From: Clostridium thailandense
GTDB lineage: Bacteria > Bacillota > Clostridia > Clostridiales > Clostridiaceae
NCBI RefSeq assembly: GCF_019207025.1
Contig: NZ_JAEEGC010000053.1
Coordinates: forward strand, 1 to 64,000
Reading direction: 5' to 3'
DNA length: 64,000 bases
In this document: one piece after another, positions 56,139 to 64,000 of the stretch
How the letters are laid out: the number at the start of each line of letters is the position of its first letter
Numbering within the stretch: the stretch's first letter is position 1
Notes under the pieces: generated by a model
The model's input: only the letters and a program-made list of their open reading frames with translations
The model's database searches: none
What the model was told of the DNA's origin: nothing
Program-made: the position numbers and the translations under genes

Positions 56139-56537
56139 ATGAAAAAACTAATAAAAGTCGTTGGAGCTGTTATAGAAAATGAAAATAATGAAATACTATG
56201 CGCTCTTCGTTCTCCAAAAATGTCCCTTCCAAACATCTGGGAATTTCCTGGTGGAAAAGTAGAAAAAGATGAAAATCTTAAAGAGGCTATCGAAAGAGAA
56301 ATCAAAGAAGAGTTAGGATGTAATGTTGAATATTCTGGTGTCTTTAATGATAATACTCATGAATATGATACTTTTATAGTGAACTTAATTACCGTGAAGT
56401 GTAAATTAGTATCTGGCAAACCTACTGCTAACGAACATTCTAAACTTATATGGCTTAAAAGAGAAAATTTACTTTCTCTAAAATGGGCTCCTGCGGATGT
56501 TCCTGCTGTTATGCAGCTCACAGAAGAAAAGATATAG
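56139..56537 (+). CDS. NUDIX (MutT-type) nucleotide pyrophosphohydrolase
   Basis: A 132-residue protein with a complete NUDIX box, GGKVEKDENLKEAIEREIKEELG (residues about 37-59, GX5EX7REUXEEXGU). It opens with KKLIKVVGAVIENENNEILCALRSPKM, as in 8-oxo-dGTP hydrolases of the MutT family, which hydrolyse (d)NTPs to (d)NMPs and pyrophosphate. AGAGAGGTG precedes the ATG. It converges on the PLD-helicase gene; NUDIX genes are often neighbours of such DUF3427 helicases. Confidence 0.9.
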   Translation: MKKLIKVVGAVIENENNEILCALRSPKMSLPNIWEFPGGKVEKDENLKEAIEREIKEELGCNVEYSGVFNDNTHEYDTFIVNLITVKCKLVSGKPTANEHSKLIWLKRENLLSLKWAPADVPAVMQLTEEKI

Positions 56538-56566
56538 CAAAAACCGCTATATCTTTTTTTATTTTT
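56527..56566 (+). terminator. terminator of the NUDIX gene
   Basis: AAAAGATATAGC and GCTATATCTTTT form a 12-bp stem with a 7-base loop, followed by TTTATTTTT. Confidence 0.93.
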
Positions 56567-56642
56567 CACCAAAGTAAAACACTGACATCAGAACTCTAAT
56601 GTCAGTGCATACTTTTGCTATATTATGGAAAATAATCTAATC

Positions 56643-56948
56643 TTATAAATATTTCTCAACATCCTTTAAGTCATTAAAATCAAATATGCTATCTCTTATT
56701 ATTTCTAAAGAATCTAAATCTGCGTTTTTTATTCCCTTCTTCATTGCTTCAGGCAAAGTCCCAAACTTCTTTGTCAATAATTTTATTGCTGTATTTATTA
56801 ATTCTTCTTTTCTTGCCACTTCTCTGATTTCTTCTTTATCTTTTTCATCTATAAAAATTCTTTTTGTCATTTCATCTATCTCAATAACTTTATAATCTTC
56901 CCTCAGCGACTTATATAAGTATGCATAAGCTAAAACCTTATAATATCA
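56643..56948 (-). pseudogene. C-terminal remnant of an Rpn-family gene (DUF4351)
   Basis: The minus strand is open from about 56948 (YYKVLAYAYLYKSLREDY) to the stop at 56643, ending AMKKGIKNADLDSLEIIRDS then FNDLKDVEKYL. This is the DUF4351 tail of Rpn/PDDEXK-type transposase-nucleases (LLTKKFG..P). An ATG at 56870 has no good ribosome site. The nuclease domain is lost. Confidence 0.65.
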
Positions 56949-57013
56949 AAACATGCCAAAATCAAATATTCCTAGTGATGTGCAGCTCACAGAAGAAAAG
57001 GCCTAGCAAAACA

Positions 57014-59911
57014 CTATACCTTTTCTACAAACTCTGTATATAAACTTACTGGTGCAATATTCTGAAGCTTCATTTTTACCGTTATAGGCTTTTCTCCATG
57101 ATACTCTTCAACATCTCCCTTACCTATATAAATATAAGGCTGAACAATTCCATCTATTTGTTTATACTTTCTCACAAAGATATGTAAGTTAACCCCTCTA
57201 TCCCTATTGAATATGATATTTTTTCCTCTTTCAGATCCCTGAGATGTACTATTAGGGCTTTGCCACTGAAAATACTGTCTATCTAAGAATTTATCTTTAT
57301 AATTTATACTTTCCTTTATATTCTCTTCTTTATGCAGATCTATAAATAAAAAATATTCCTTTCCATTGGTTATAAGTCCACTACCTCTAAAAGAACTGTG
57401 TGTTTTCGTATAATTTGATAAAAGTGCTGTATCTATCATTTGATACTGTTCATATAGATTAAAGAAAGGCACTCCATAATATTTACTTCCAAATTCCTTT
57501 TCATATCTTATAAGCGCATAATTTATAAGATCTTCAATATATATTCTGTATTTTTTATTTTGCACTGTCTTTTTAAAATTCCATGTACTGCTTAAAACTT
57601 TATCTTTTAACTCAAAGCACTTTATATTATTTTTAATTTGTGATGAATCATAATAACTTCCATTTAAGCAATTCAATGCATGAAGAACGCTTTCATCATC
57701 AACATAATCTATATATTTAAGTATTTCACTCTTAGCTTTCTCTACACTTATTCCTTCATTACTTAACATATACTTTAATATGCTAAATTCATATATCCTT
57801 TTTATCGGCAGCTTACTTGAAAGTTCTTTAAGAATTTTTAGGAATACCTCATCCTCCAGTAAACTCCTAAGTTCATCATCCTTTTCCATATTAGCCACAA
57901 AACCAATATAGGTCTTTTCCTTATTTAAAAACTTAAGGGGATCTGGTGCACCATCATATTTTACATAATCTATTAATAAATAAGGTACTTTGTCTCCATT
58001 CATCCTTTTAAATTCAAAATATTCTTCTCTCAAATATTTCATTGAATTAAAATTTTCTTCATTTAACTGCTCTAGTATTCGCTCCTGAGCTATCCTGTCC
58101 ATTTGAATATTTGTGCAGCCTAGAATGTTGGCAAATTGAGTTGCAACTGCTACCTTTAAGCTGTCCTTATCGTAATATCTTGATCCGTTTAATGCTATAG
58201 CTATTAAAAAAGCTTTATTATGATTTCCTATAAAATCTAACACAGTTAAAAAGGACTTGCTCTCATGCTTTCTAAGTCCTCTACCTAACTGCTGAATAAA
58301 TATTATTGGTGAATCTGTTGGTCTAAGCATTAAAACTAAATTAATTGAAGGTATATCTACCCCTTCATTAAATATGTCCACTGTAAATATTACTTCTAAA
58401 TCGTCTTCATCAGACTCCAATTTTTTAATGTAATTTTCTCTCTCCTCTGAGGAATTCTGTCCTGTTAGAGCAATGCTTTTTATTCCCCTTTTGTTGAATT
58501 CCTCTGCCATATATTCTGCGTGATCAATTCCCACACAAAAACCAATACATTTTCTCTTTTCTCCATCATGACCATAAAAATTCATCTTTTCAATTATAAA
58601 ATCTACTCTTTCGTTGACCTTTAATCTTTTAGCTATTTCTGTTTTATCATTAATGCTTACACCCTCTAGATCCACTCCTTCAATATCTGTTATTCCAAAG
58701 TAATGGAAAGGTATTACTAAATTCAACTCTAAAGCTTCTCTTAGCCTCACCTCTAAAGCTACATTATAAAAAATGTCAAATATACTTTCACCATCACATC
58801 TTTCTGGAGTGGCAGTCATTCCAAGTATAAACTTAGGATTAAAATATTCCATAACCTTTTTATAAGATGGACTAGATGAGTGATGAGCTTCATCTATAAT
58901 TATGTATTCAAATTCCTCTCTACCAAATTTTTCAAGGTGCAGGTTCATTGATTGAATAGTGGAAAATAAATAATCTGAATCTATATCTTTACTGCTTCCT
59001 GTTAGAAGTCCCGTAGTCTTTTGTTTATTCTTTACTAGCTTTCTAAAGGTTTTTTCCGCACTTTTTAATATTTCTTCTCTATTTACTAGAAAAAGCATTT
59101 TTCTTGGTTTAAAATTTATAACATCAAAAGCTGACATATAGGTTTTACCAGTACCAGTTGCGGCTATAACTAAAGCTCTGTTTTCTCCAAAGCCTCTTAA
59201 CCTGTTTAAATTATCTATTGCCCTTTTTTGCATATGATTAGGCTTTATCAATTCATAATCATCAAAATCCAGCTTTTTGATCTTTTCTACTTTTTTTATT
59301 TCACTTATAAAGCTGCTATAGTTATTCAAAAACTCTTCAGTTACAATATTGGTATCTTCCCATAACTTTAGATATTCTTCTAATACTTCTTTTACAAAAC
59401 TGTTATCCTTTTTAGAAACAACCCTGACATTCCATTCAATATTACTCTTCAAAGCACGCTGAGTTATGTTTGAAGATCCAATAATTATTTTATACTCATC
59501 TCTATTTTCAAAGATATAGGCCTTGGTGTGAAAACCTATTTCCTTAGTAGCTATAAATATCTTTAAATCAATATTGCTAAACATTTTAATTCTTTCTAAA
59601 GCTTTTGGTTCAGTGAAATTAAGATAAGTAGATGTTACTATTTTCCCTTTAACACCTCTTTCCTCAAGTTCTTTAAAACTGTCTAATAAAAGCTGAAGAC
59701 CACTGAAATTTATAAAGGCAACACTAAAATAAAACCTTTCACATTCACTTAAAGATCTTTTCAGTTCATTTAGAAGGTTACCTGTTTCAGAATTAACTAT
59801 TAATTTATTATCTACTAAGAATTCTTTAGTTTCTACTTCTTTATGCTTAATATCCCAAAATTCAATTTGCTTTTCATTTATAACGTTCGATTCTCCAAGT
59901 ATTGAATCCAT
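57014..59911 (-). CDS. PLD-nuclease/SF2 helicase/DUF3427 protein
   Basis: A 965-residue multidomain protein. Residues about 45-160 form a phospholipase-D-type nuclease domain with HTKAYIF (His128, Lys130) and GSSN (145-148). Residues about 225-590 are an SF2 helicase: Walker A IAATGTGKT (249-257), DEAHH (340-344), SNLVLMLRPT and QQLGRGLRKHESK. The C-terminal 350 residues match DUF3427. Proteins of this composition are found in defence islands. It is the last gene of a minus-strand series with NERD, GmrSD-type and MazG-like genes; 66 bases separate it from the 159-residue protein. Confidence 0.88.
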   Translation of the reverse strand: MDSILGESNVINEKQIEFWDIKHKEVETKEFLVDNKLIVNSETGNLLNELKRSLSECERFYFSVAFINFSGLQLLLDSFKELEERGVKGKIVTSTYLNFTEPKALERIKMFSNIDLKIFIATKEIGFHTKAYIFENRDEYKIIIGSSNITQRALKSNIEWNVRVVSKKDNSFVKEVLEEYLKLWEDTNIVTEEFLNNYSSFISEIKKVEKIKKLDFDDYELIKPNHMQKRAIDNLNRLRGFGENRALVIAATGTGKTYMSAFDVINFKPRKMLFLVNREEILKSAEKTFRKLVKNKQKTTGLLTGSSKDIDSDYLFSTIQSMNLHLEKFGREEFEYIIIDEAHHSSSPSYKKVMEYFNPKFILGMTATPERCDGESIFDIFYNVALEVRLREALELNLVIPFHYFGITDIEGVDLEGVSINDKTEIAKRLKVNERVDFIIEKMNFYGHDGEKRKCIGFCVGIDHAEYMAEEFNKRGIKSIALTGQNSSEERENYIKKLESDEDDLEVIFTVDIFNEGVDIPSINLVLMLRPTDSPIIFIQQLGRGLRKHESKSFLTVLDFIGNHNKAFLIAIALNGSRYYDKDSLKVAVATQFANILGCTNIQMDRIAQERILEQLNEENFNSMKYLREEYFEFKRMNGDKVPYLLIDYVKYDGAPDPLKFLNKEKTYIGFVANMEKDDELRSLLEDEVFLKILKELSSKLPIKRIYEFSILKYMLSNEGISVEKAKSEILKYIDYVDDESVLHALNCLNGSYYDSSQIKNNIKCFELKDKVLSSTWNFKKTVQNKKYRIYIEDLINYALIRYEKEFGSKYYGVPFFNLYEQYQMIDTALLSNYTKTHSSFRGSGLITNGKEYFLFIDLHKEENIKESINYKDKFLDRQYFQWQSPNSTSQGSERGKNIIFNRDRGVNLHIFVRKYKQIDGIVQPYIYIGKGDVEEYHGEKPITVKMKLQNIAPVSLYTEFVEKV

Positions 59912-59977
59912 AACTATGTTCTCCCCAACTTTTGTGTTTAATTGTACTTTTAAATTACATTGCCAATCCTAAATTTA

Positions 59978-60457
59978 TCAATAACTAATTTGAATACATA
60001 TTCCTTGCGAATTTAATTCAATAAGATCCCCTTTAGTAAGATCTAATAACTTTATTTTTCTCTTATCTTTTACTTTATATATATCATCTTTGTTTCCAAA
60101 GGTAATTGCCCACACCTCAACTTGCTGTATTTCCTTTATATTTTTCTGTAAATATTCCATTAGCTGCTCTGTGGATTTTTCTGTAAAATCATACCTCAAC
60201 CAGTATACATATTTTTTCTTTATATGATAGTCTAAATTATATGGTGGATTATTACAAAAGCTTACTGTTAATCCCTTCATATCTTCTTCTGATTCGCAAT
60301 AAAGTACTTCTAAATTTTCATCAAGTTCATCTAAGGGTACAGGACTTCTTGCTTGTGGATTTAACTTTTTCAGTTCTTTAACCGTCATTCTTTTTACATT
60401 TGTTAGGTCAACTTCTGGCAGTTGAGTATCTGACGCTATAAAATTGAACGTGCTCAT
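59978..60457 (-). CDS. hypothetical protein, 159 aa, of the helicase/NERD cluster
   Basis: A soluble protein with no recognised domain: MSTFNFIASDTQLPEVDLTN, mid-region GLTVSFCNNPPYNLDYHIKK, and C-terminal EVWAITFGNKDDIYKVKDKR. No signal peptide or membrane segment. The mixed alpha/beta pattern and its position between NERD-HRDC and the PLD-helicase make it a candidate sensor or inhibitor of the cluster. Ribosome site AGGAATAAA lies before the ATG. Confidence 0.75.
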   Translation of the reverse strand: MSTFNFIASDTQLPEVDLTNVKRMTVKELKKLNPQARSPVPLDELDENLEVLYCESEEDMKGLTVSFCNNPPYNLDYHIKKKYVYWLRYDFTEKSTEQLMEYLQKNIKEIQQVEVWAITFGNKDDIYKVKDKRKIKLLDLTKGDLIELNSQGICIQISY

Positions 60458-60529
60458 GAATTTTATTCCTCCAAAATTTTATTAAATGCATCTGCTTATA
60501 TGTAAATTTTAATAGTATTGCATGAGTTC

Positions 60530-61636
60530 TTAGTTTTTAAGTATATTTAAAATTTCCTTCCCATACTTCTCTACTTTCTTTTCTCCAAATCCCCTTACTT
60601 TCAATAATTCTTTCTCACTTTGAGGTCTCTTTTCTATTAAACTTTCCATTTCATCATTGTTAAAGACAAAATATGCTCTAATATTTTCTCTCTTTGAGGT
60701 TTCTAGTCTAAATTTTTTCAACTGCTCTCTTAAGGTGTTCACGTCATCTGATTGAATTTCTTTACACTTCATTAATACTTCTTCGTCTTTAACTATTTTA
60801 TGACTTTTTTGTTTCTCGTATTTTTCCATTTTACTCTTATTACTATTAAAATTTGATGTTTTTTCATCTAGCTTGTATTTTGCATTATAGTCAAAAGTAA
60901 TAGGCTTGTGGCTTTCTTTTAAATAATTGGCAATATTAAAAACTTCATCTTCTTTTAAATTATAGTCAATCTCATCAATCCACTTTGATAAATAACTCTC
61001 TAAATTTTCTGCTCTTATAATCTGTTCTTGGATTTCTTCAGGTGCATAACTTTTCCTTATTATAGTTTTTGGATTTGCCATTACTATAAGAGATTTCACT
61101 GGCATTTTATCTATATTAAATTTTTCTTTTAAAATCTTTTTTACCAAATTTACATGCTTTCGATTCTGTTCAACAGGACTATACATTCCACTTCTTGTAG
61201 TTTTTCCAAGCTTGTCTGTATAAACTCTTATAAAATTTCCCTCTTTGTTCACATCTATATTACCTTGAAGTTGTTTTGTTTCTAAAATACAAATATATTG
61301 CTTTGTAAGTATAAGAAAATCTATCTGTGCTGACAATCCTTCATACTCTAGTCGTATATCATGAAGGCATAGAAATGGAATATTTGCATTTTTAAGTTCA
61401 AAAAATACATTTTGCTCCCCAAACATTCCTTGTTTTAAATAAGTTATATCTCTACTGATTCGTTCTTTCTTTTCTTCATCATCCAATGTAATCATAATAT
61501 TTTGCAAATCTTCTATTTGTACATTTTCTTTGCAAAATTCTTTAATAAAAACTGGGTGACTAATTAACTCCATATTTTTTTGTAAAGAACTTGTTTTGTT
61601 AATAAATGTATCTAATAAACCTTTAAAAAGTCCCAT
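60530..61636 (-). CDS. NERD nuclease-related domain protein with C-terminal HRDC
   Basis: A 368-residue protein. Residues about 70-190 form a NERD domain (GMFGEQNVFFELKNANIPF, then QIDFLILTKQYICILETKQ, giving the D...ExK core of a restriction-endonuclease-like fold, then MYSPVEQNRKHVNLVK). Residues about 290-366 are an HRDC nucleic-acid-binding domain (IRAYFVFNNDEMESLIEKRP, LLKVRGFGEKKVEKYGKEIL), the type found in RecQ. It is the intact paralogue of the truncated gene at 40104. It lies 26 bases downstream of the GmrSD-type gene. Confidence 0.87.
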   Translation of the reverse strand: MGLFKGLLDTFINKTSSLQKNMELISHPVFIKEFCKENVQIEDLQNIMITLDDEEKKERISRDITYLKQGMFGEQNVFFELKNANIPFLCLHDIRLEYEGLSAQIDFLILTKQYICILETKQLQGNIDVNKEGNFIRVYTDKLGKTTRSGMYSPVEQNRKHVNLVKKILKEKFNIDKMPVKSLIVMANPKTIIRKSYAPEEIQEQIIRAENLESYLSKWIDEIDYNLKEDEVFNIANYLKESHKPITFDYNAKYKLDEKTSNFNSNKSKMEKYEKQKSHKIVKDEEVLMKCKEIQSDDVNTLREQLKKFRLETSKRENIRAYFVFNNDEMESLIEKRPQSEKELLKVRGFGEKKVEKYGKEILNILKN

Positions 61637-61662
61637 AAAATTTTCTCCTTTATATAATTCTT

Positions 61663-63339
61663 CTATCTATTTTTAACTAGTAATTCAACTAATTCTTTCT
61701 GCCTCTTTTTTAAAATCTCTGGTGACCATTCATTGTTATTTTCAATAAAAATTTTATTACCATAAAAAACATCAATTCTTTGTTTCAAGTATTTTTCTTT
61801 CTTTTCTTCAAAATCTAAGTTACTTAGTTTAGAATTTTTTATTTTGCTTATTAGTACTAAGTTAGCAATCTTATGAGTCCAAAAATTTCTTTCATCTTCA
61901 GTAAATACTCTGACCCAATCACTATTTCTTCCAGGATTTTGTGGCAACACATGTTCAACTGATATTTTATTATAATTCGATAGGTGAACTGTATTATCAC
62001 TTAATAGATATTCCAACTTTAAAAGTAAGTATTTACAATATCGTTTATTATAAACATCTGAAGATATAGCACTTTTATAAAACTTTATATCAATATCAAA
62101 TAACTCTTCGTTTTGCATAATAGTATCAATTTCATGAATTTTACATGCTTCTATTTCTTTCATTACTTTATTTATTGCTTCTAGCCTCATTGTAGGTGAT
62201 ACTTGACAAATCCAATCTCCTGCTACTTTGAATTCAAGTTTCTTTAAAAACTCTAATAATTTATCTGTCTTAAATTTTCTATAGTAAAAAAGTACAGCTG
62301 GAATCCATTCCTCTGATGGCAATCCTATTTTCATAATAGTGATTAAGTTTTTATATTCATTACTTAAATTTTGACCTTGAAGCTCAATTACATTATCATA
62401 AATTTCATCGTAGCAAATTAGATGCTCAATGGTTTCCTGCCCCATTTTAAGTTTGTCCTTTTTATAGATATTAGTTTCATATTCTTCCAAAAGGTTAGTT
62501 CTTGCTTTTTCTTTAACAAAAATATTTCTTATAAAATATAAAAATCTATCAAATTTTTCGCCATATTTACTTTCTAATTCTTCCCACTTTCGGGCATATA
62601 ACTGAACTTCTTTTTCATCTTTTATTTTTCCAATATTTAAGGATTTTAATATATCAGCATTAGTTAAAGGAATTCCTCTATCATTTAGAATGGTAAATAA
62701 TCTAAAAGCATCTTCTGTATTATCTGTTGATACGTAAATAAATAATGCATTATTTAAAAGAAATGCACCAAAACTCTCCAAATCTCCTTTATTAGTAAGA
62801 AACTCTCTCATTACAATAATTGCATTCGCCATATTACTAATCGATACATTCTCTTCCTTAGCTCTTTCTCCAAGTGCAATTTCACTTAAAGTACCATTTT
62901 CAGATATAATAAACTCTTTTATAAATGCTTCTACACTATCTCGTATATGATATGTTATTCTTTGTCTTGAAGGAATTTTTTTAAGTTTGATTTCTTTCTG
63001 ATAAATCATTTCTTGAAAAACATTTTTTGAATCGTTATTATCTATTAAATCTCTTAGTACAGCTAACATCATAAAGAATGTAGTTAATCTTTGTTGTCCA
63101 TCTAAGACTTCATATTCATCAAATTCATGATTATCAATTCTTTTTAAAACTAGCGACCCTAAAAAATATTCATTCTCTGGTTTATTTTCATAAGCAAAAA
63201 ATAAATCATCTAAAAGATCCAATACATTATCCTTTTGCCACACATAGGAACGTTGATATTCTGGAATTACAAACCAAAAGTCTTGAGAGAAAATCTTTTG
63301 AAGCACTTCCTTATTTGCATCTATCTTTCCACTAGTCAT
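61663..63339 (-). CDS. GmrSD-type protein: DUF262 plus DUF1524 HNH nuclease
   Basis: A 558-residue protein. The N-terminal DUF262 domain has the ParB/sulfiredoxin-like nucleotide-binding motif VLDGQQRLTTFFMML (DGQQR at 80-84) and PEYQRSYVWQKDNV. The C-terminal DUF1524 HNH nuclease region is SVEHVLPQNPGRNSDW followed by HKIANLVLISKIKNSKLSN. The model enzyme GmrSD is a type IV restriction system that cuts glucosyl-hydroxymethylcytosine DNA. This is the single-chain form. It leads a run of tightly spaced defence-type genes. Confidence 0.9.
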   Translation of the reverse strand: MTSGKIDANKEVLQKIFSQDFWFVIPEYQRSYVWQKDNVLDLLDDLFFAYENKPENEYFLGSLVLKRIDNHEFDEYEVLDGQQRLTTFFMMLAVLRDLIDNNDSKNVFQEMIYQKEIKLKKIPSRQRITYHIRDSVEAFIKEFIISENGTLSEIALGERAKEENVSISNMANAIIVMREFLTNKGDLESFGAFLLNNALFIYVSTDNTEDAFRLFTILNDRGIPLTNADILKSLNIGKIKDEKEVQLYARKWEELESKYGEKFDRFLYFIRNIFVKEKARTNLLEEYETNIYKKDKLKMGQETIEHLICYDEIYDNVIELQGQNLSNEYKNLITIMKIGLPSEEWIPAVLFYYRKFKTDKLLEFLKKLEFKVAGDWICQVSPTMRLEAINKVMKEIEACKIHEIDTIMQNEELFDIDIKFYKSAISSDVYNKRYCKYLLLKLEYLLSDNTVHLSNYNKISVEHVLPQNPGRNSDWVRVFTEDERNFWTHKIANLVLISKIKNSKLSNLDFEEKKEKYLKQRIDVFYGNKIFIENNNEWSPEILKKRQKELVELLVKNR

Positions 63340-63403
63340 TCAATTACCTCCTAGATTTGTAAAACAAATTTATATTTAGCACTCTTTAATCTTTACATGT
63401 GAA

Positions 63404-63715
63404 TTATTCGCAAACCCCCTCTAGCACAATACCTTCTCCAAATCCCCCACGTTCCTCTTTCTTCTCCCTCCTCTTCCTTAAAAGCTCTTCTTCACTATAC
63501 CCCATATTCTCAGCCAACCCAAAAAGAACTTCCATAACATCCGCCAATTCCTCTAAATTCTTATCCTCTAAAAACTCCTCAACCTCTTCCTTCAATTTAG
63601 CTTCTAGCAGCTTATAATGCTCTTCCTTATCAACCTTCCTAACCTCAAACTTCTTTCCATCAGCCTCTATAATCTCTGGTATTTTATCACGAACTAATTT
63701 ATTATAAACCTTCAT
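63404..63715 (-). CDS. MazG-like nucleotide pyrophosphohydrolase (phosphoribosyl-ATP PPase-like)
   Basis: A 103-residue all-alpha protein: MKVYNKLVRDKIPEIIEADG is the signature start of this group, and KLKEEVEEFLEDKNLEELADVMEVLFGLAENMG carries the E-x-x-E...D-x-x-E metal-binding pattern of MazG/HisE folds. It probably hydrolyses an unusual or damaged (d)NTP. Only 64 bases separate it from the GmrSD-type gene, so it may be part of the same operon, adding a second nucleotide hydrolase to the area. Confidence 0.88.
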   Translation of the reverse strand: MKVYNKLVRDKIPEIIEADGKKFEVRKVDKEEHYKLLEAKLKEEVEEFLEDKNLEELADVMEVLFGLAENMGYSEEELLRKRREKKEERGGFGEGIVLEGVCE

Positions 63716-63737
63716 CTTACTATTCTTCCTTTGCTTT

Positions 63738-64000
63738 CTAAAGTAAATTTTCTCTCACCTGAAATCCCTGATTCACCGCAATTTGATATAACGGCGAAAT
63801 ACACTTCTTTAACTGTGAATTAAATATCTCCTTATTACAGTGCCTATAAAATTCATAAATATCCTCTAATCTAAAAGCATCCATATATTCTTCCAAAGCA
63901 CTATTTACCTTCTTCTCACAAACATACATAAAAGCTTCATATTGTATATCACAAAAATCCCCTATATATTTATCATATAGCAGCAAATCATCATTTTTCT
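63738..64000 (-). CDS. C-terminal part of an unidentified protein, cut by the window edge
   Basis: The frame is open from the right edge through KNDDLLLYDKYIGDFCDIQY to the end GFQVRENLL (about 87 residues). An inner TTG at 63986 is not needed as a start because the frame continues upstream. It is helical and acidic with no recognised motif. It ends 22 bases before the MazG-like gene on the same strand. Confidence 0.55.
   Translation of the reverse strand, partial: KNDDLLLYDKYIGDFCDIQYEAFMYVCEKKVNSALEEYMDAFRLEDIYEFYRHCNKEIFNSQLKKCISPLYQIAVNQGFQVRENLL

Larger units (their letters stand above)
56512..57000. repeat. 20-bp direct repeats flanking an Rpn remnant
   Basis: TGCAGCTCACAGAAGAAAAG occurs at 56512-56531 (the 3' end of the NUDIX gene) and again, identical, at 56981-57000. 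The second copy sits in a short frame ending SDVQLTEEKA-stop, a duplicated tail of the NUDIX gene. The duplication brackets the Rpn-type remnant on the minus strand. Confidence 0.85.

Overview
The window is strongly A+T-rich with AGGAGG-type ribosome binding sites. Its gene content (clostridial cell-wall-binding repeats, split NifV, NifI1/NifI2 PII proteins, EFR1 ferredoxin, DUF1659/DUF2922/YvrJ cassette) points to a strictly anaerobic, nitrogen-fixing Clostridium sensu stricto, close in style to C. pasteurianum or C. kluyveri. The species is not decidable from the sequence. No rRNA, tRNA or CRISPR array was recognised.

Region 1 (1-20.9 kb, all on the minus strand). A corrinoid-protein gene is cut by the left edge, followed by a GNAT acetyltransferase. 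Then comes a large, apparently complete vanadium-nitrogenase locus, read from right to left: an HTH/periplasmic-binding-type metal-sensor regulator (20.9-20.0 kb), a promoter with a long hairpin-rich leader, vnfH, nifI1, nifI2, vnfD, vnfG, vnfK, nifB (fused to a NifX-like domain), vnfE, vnfN, nifV-omega, nifV-alpha, a coiled-coil DUF2325 protein and an AnfO/VnfO-like protein. A class-II (BtuCD/MolABC-like) ABC importer with two lipoprotein binding proteins follows. VnfD carries the TGGPRL loop typical of V-nitrogenase rather than the NifD or AnfD version. The locus therefore plausibly encodes structural proteins, cofactor synthesis, homocitrate synthesis, post-translational switch-off, metal sensing and oxyanion uptake together.

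Region 2 (21-29.4 kb). Small metabolic and regulatory genes (methyltransferase, EFR1 flavodoxin-ferredoxin, Rrf2 regulator) sit in a gene graveyard with tails of flavodoxin, nitroreductase, ABM monooxygenase and PD-(D/E)XK nuclease genes. A cell-wall-binding-repeat protein and an orphan DltB-DltD (MBOAT plus SGNH) pair follow.

Region 3 (29.5-33.6 kb). A TOPRIM/ATPase primase-helicase-like gene, a UviA/TcdR-like sigma factor and a DUF1659-DUF2922-YvrJ operon form a group. The promoters of the primase gene and of the small-protein operon share the 33-bp pattern CTTCCT-N13-CTGTATATATATTA, which suggests a small regulon run by the sigma factor encoded between them. A 38-bp perfect palindrome lies in the same group.

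Region 4 (33.8-64 kb). After a choloylglycine-hydrolase-family gene comes a dense defence island: a decayed Rpn gene; a MORC-like GHKL ATPase with an SF1 helicase-nuclease; a truncated NERD protein; an XRE-controlled BcgI-like RM plus specificity pair joined by a perfect T7 slippery site; a classical McrBC; a second McrB/DUF2357 pair; a secreted repeat protein; a NUDIX hydrolase; and a minus-strand run of MazG-like, GmrSD-type, NERD-HRDC, unknown, and PLD-SF2-DUF3427 genes. Two of these cassettes share an almost identical promoter/operator block (39.9 and 54.2 kb). The right edge cuts a further unidentified gene.
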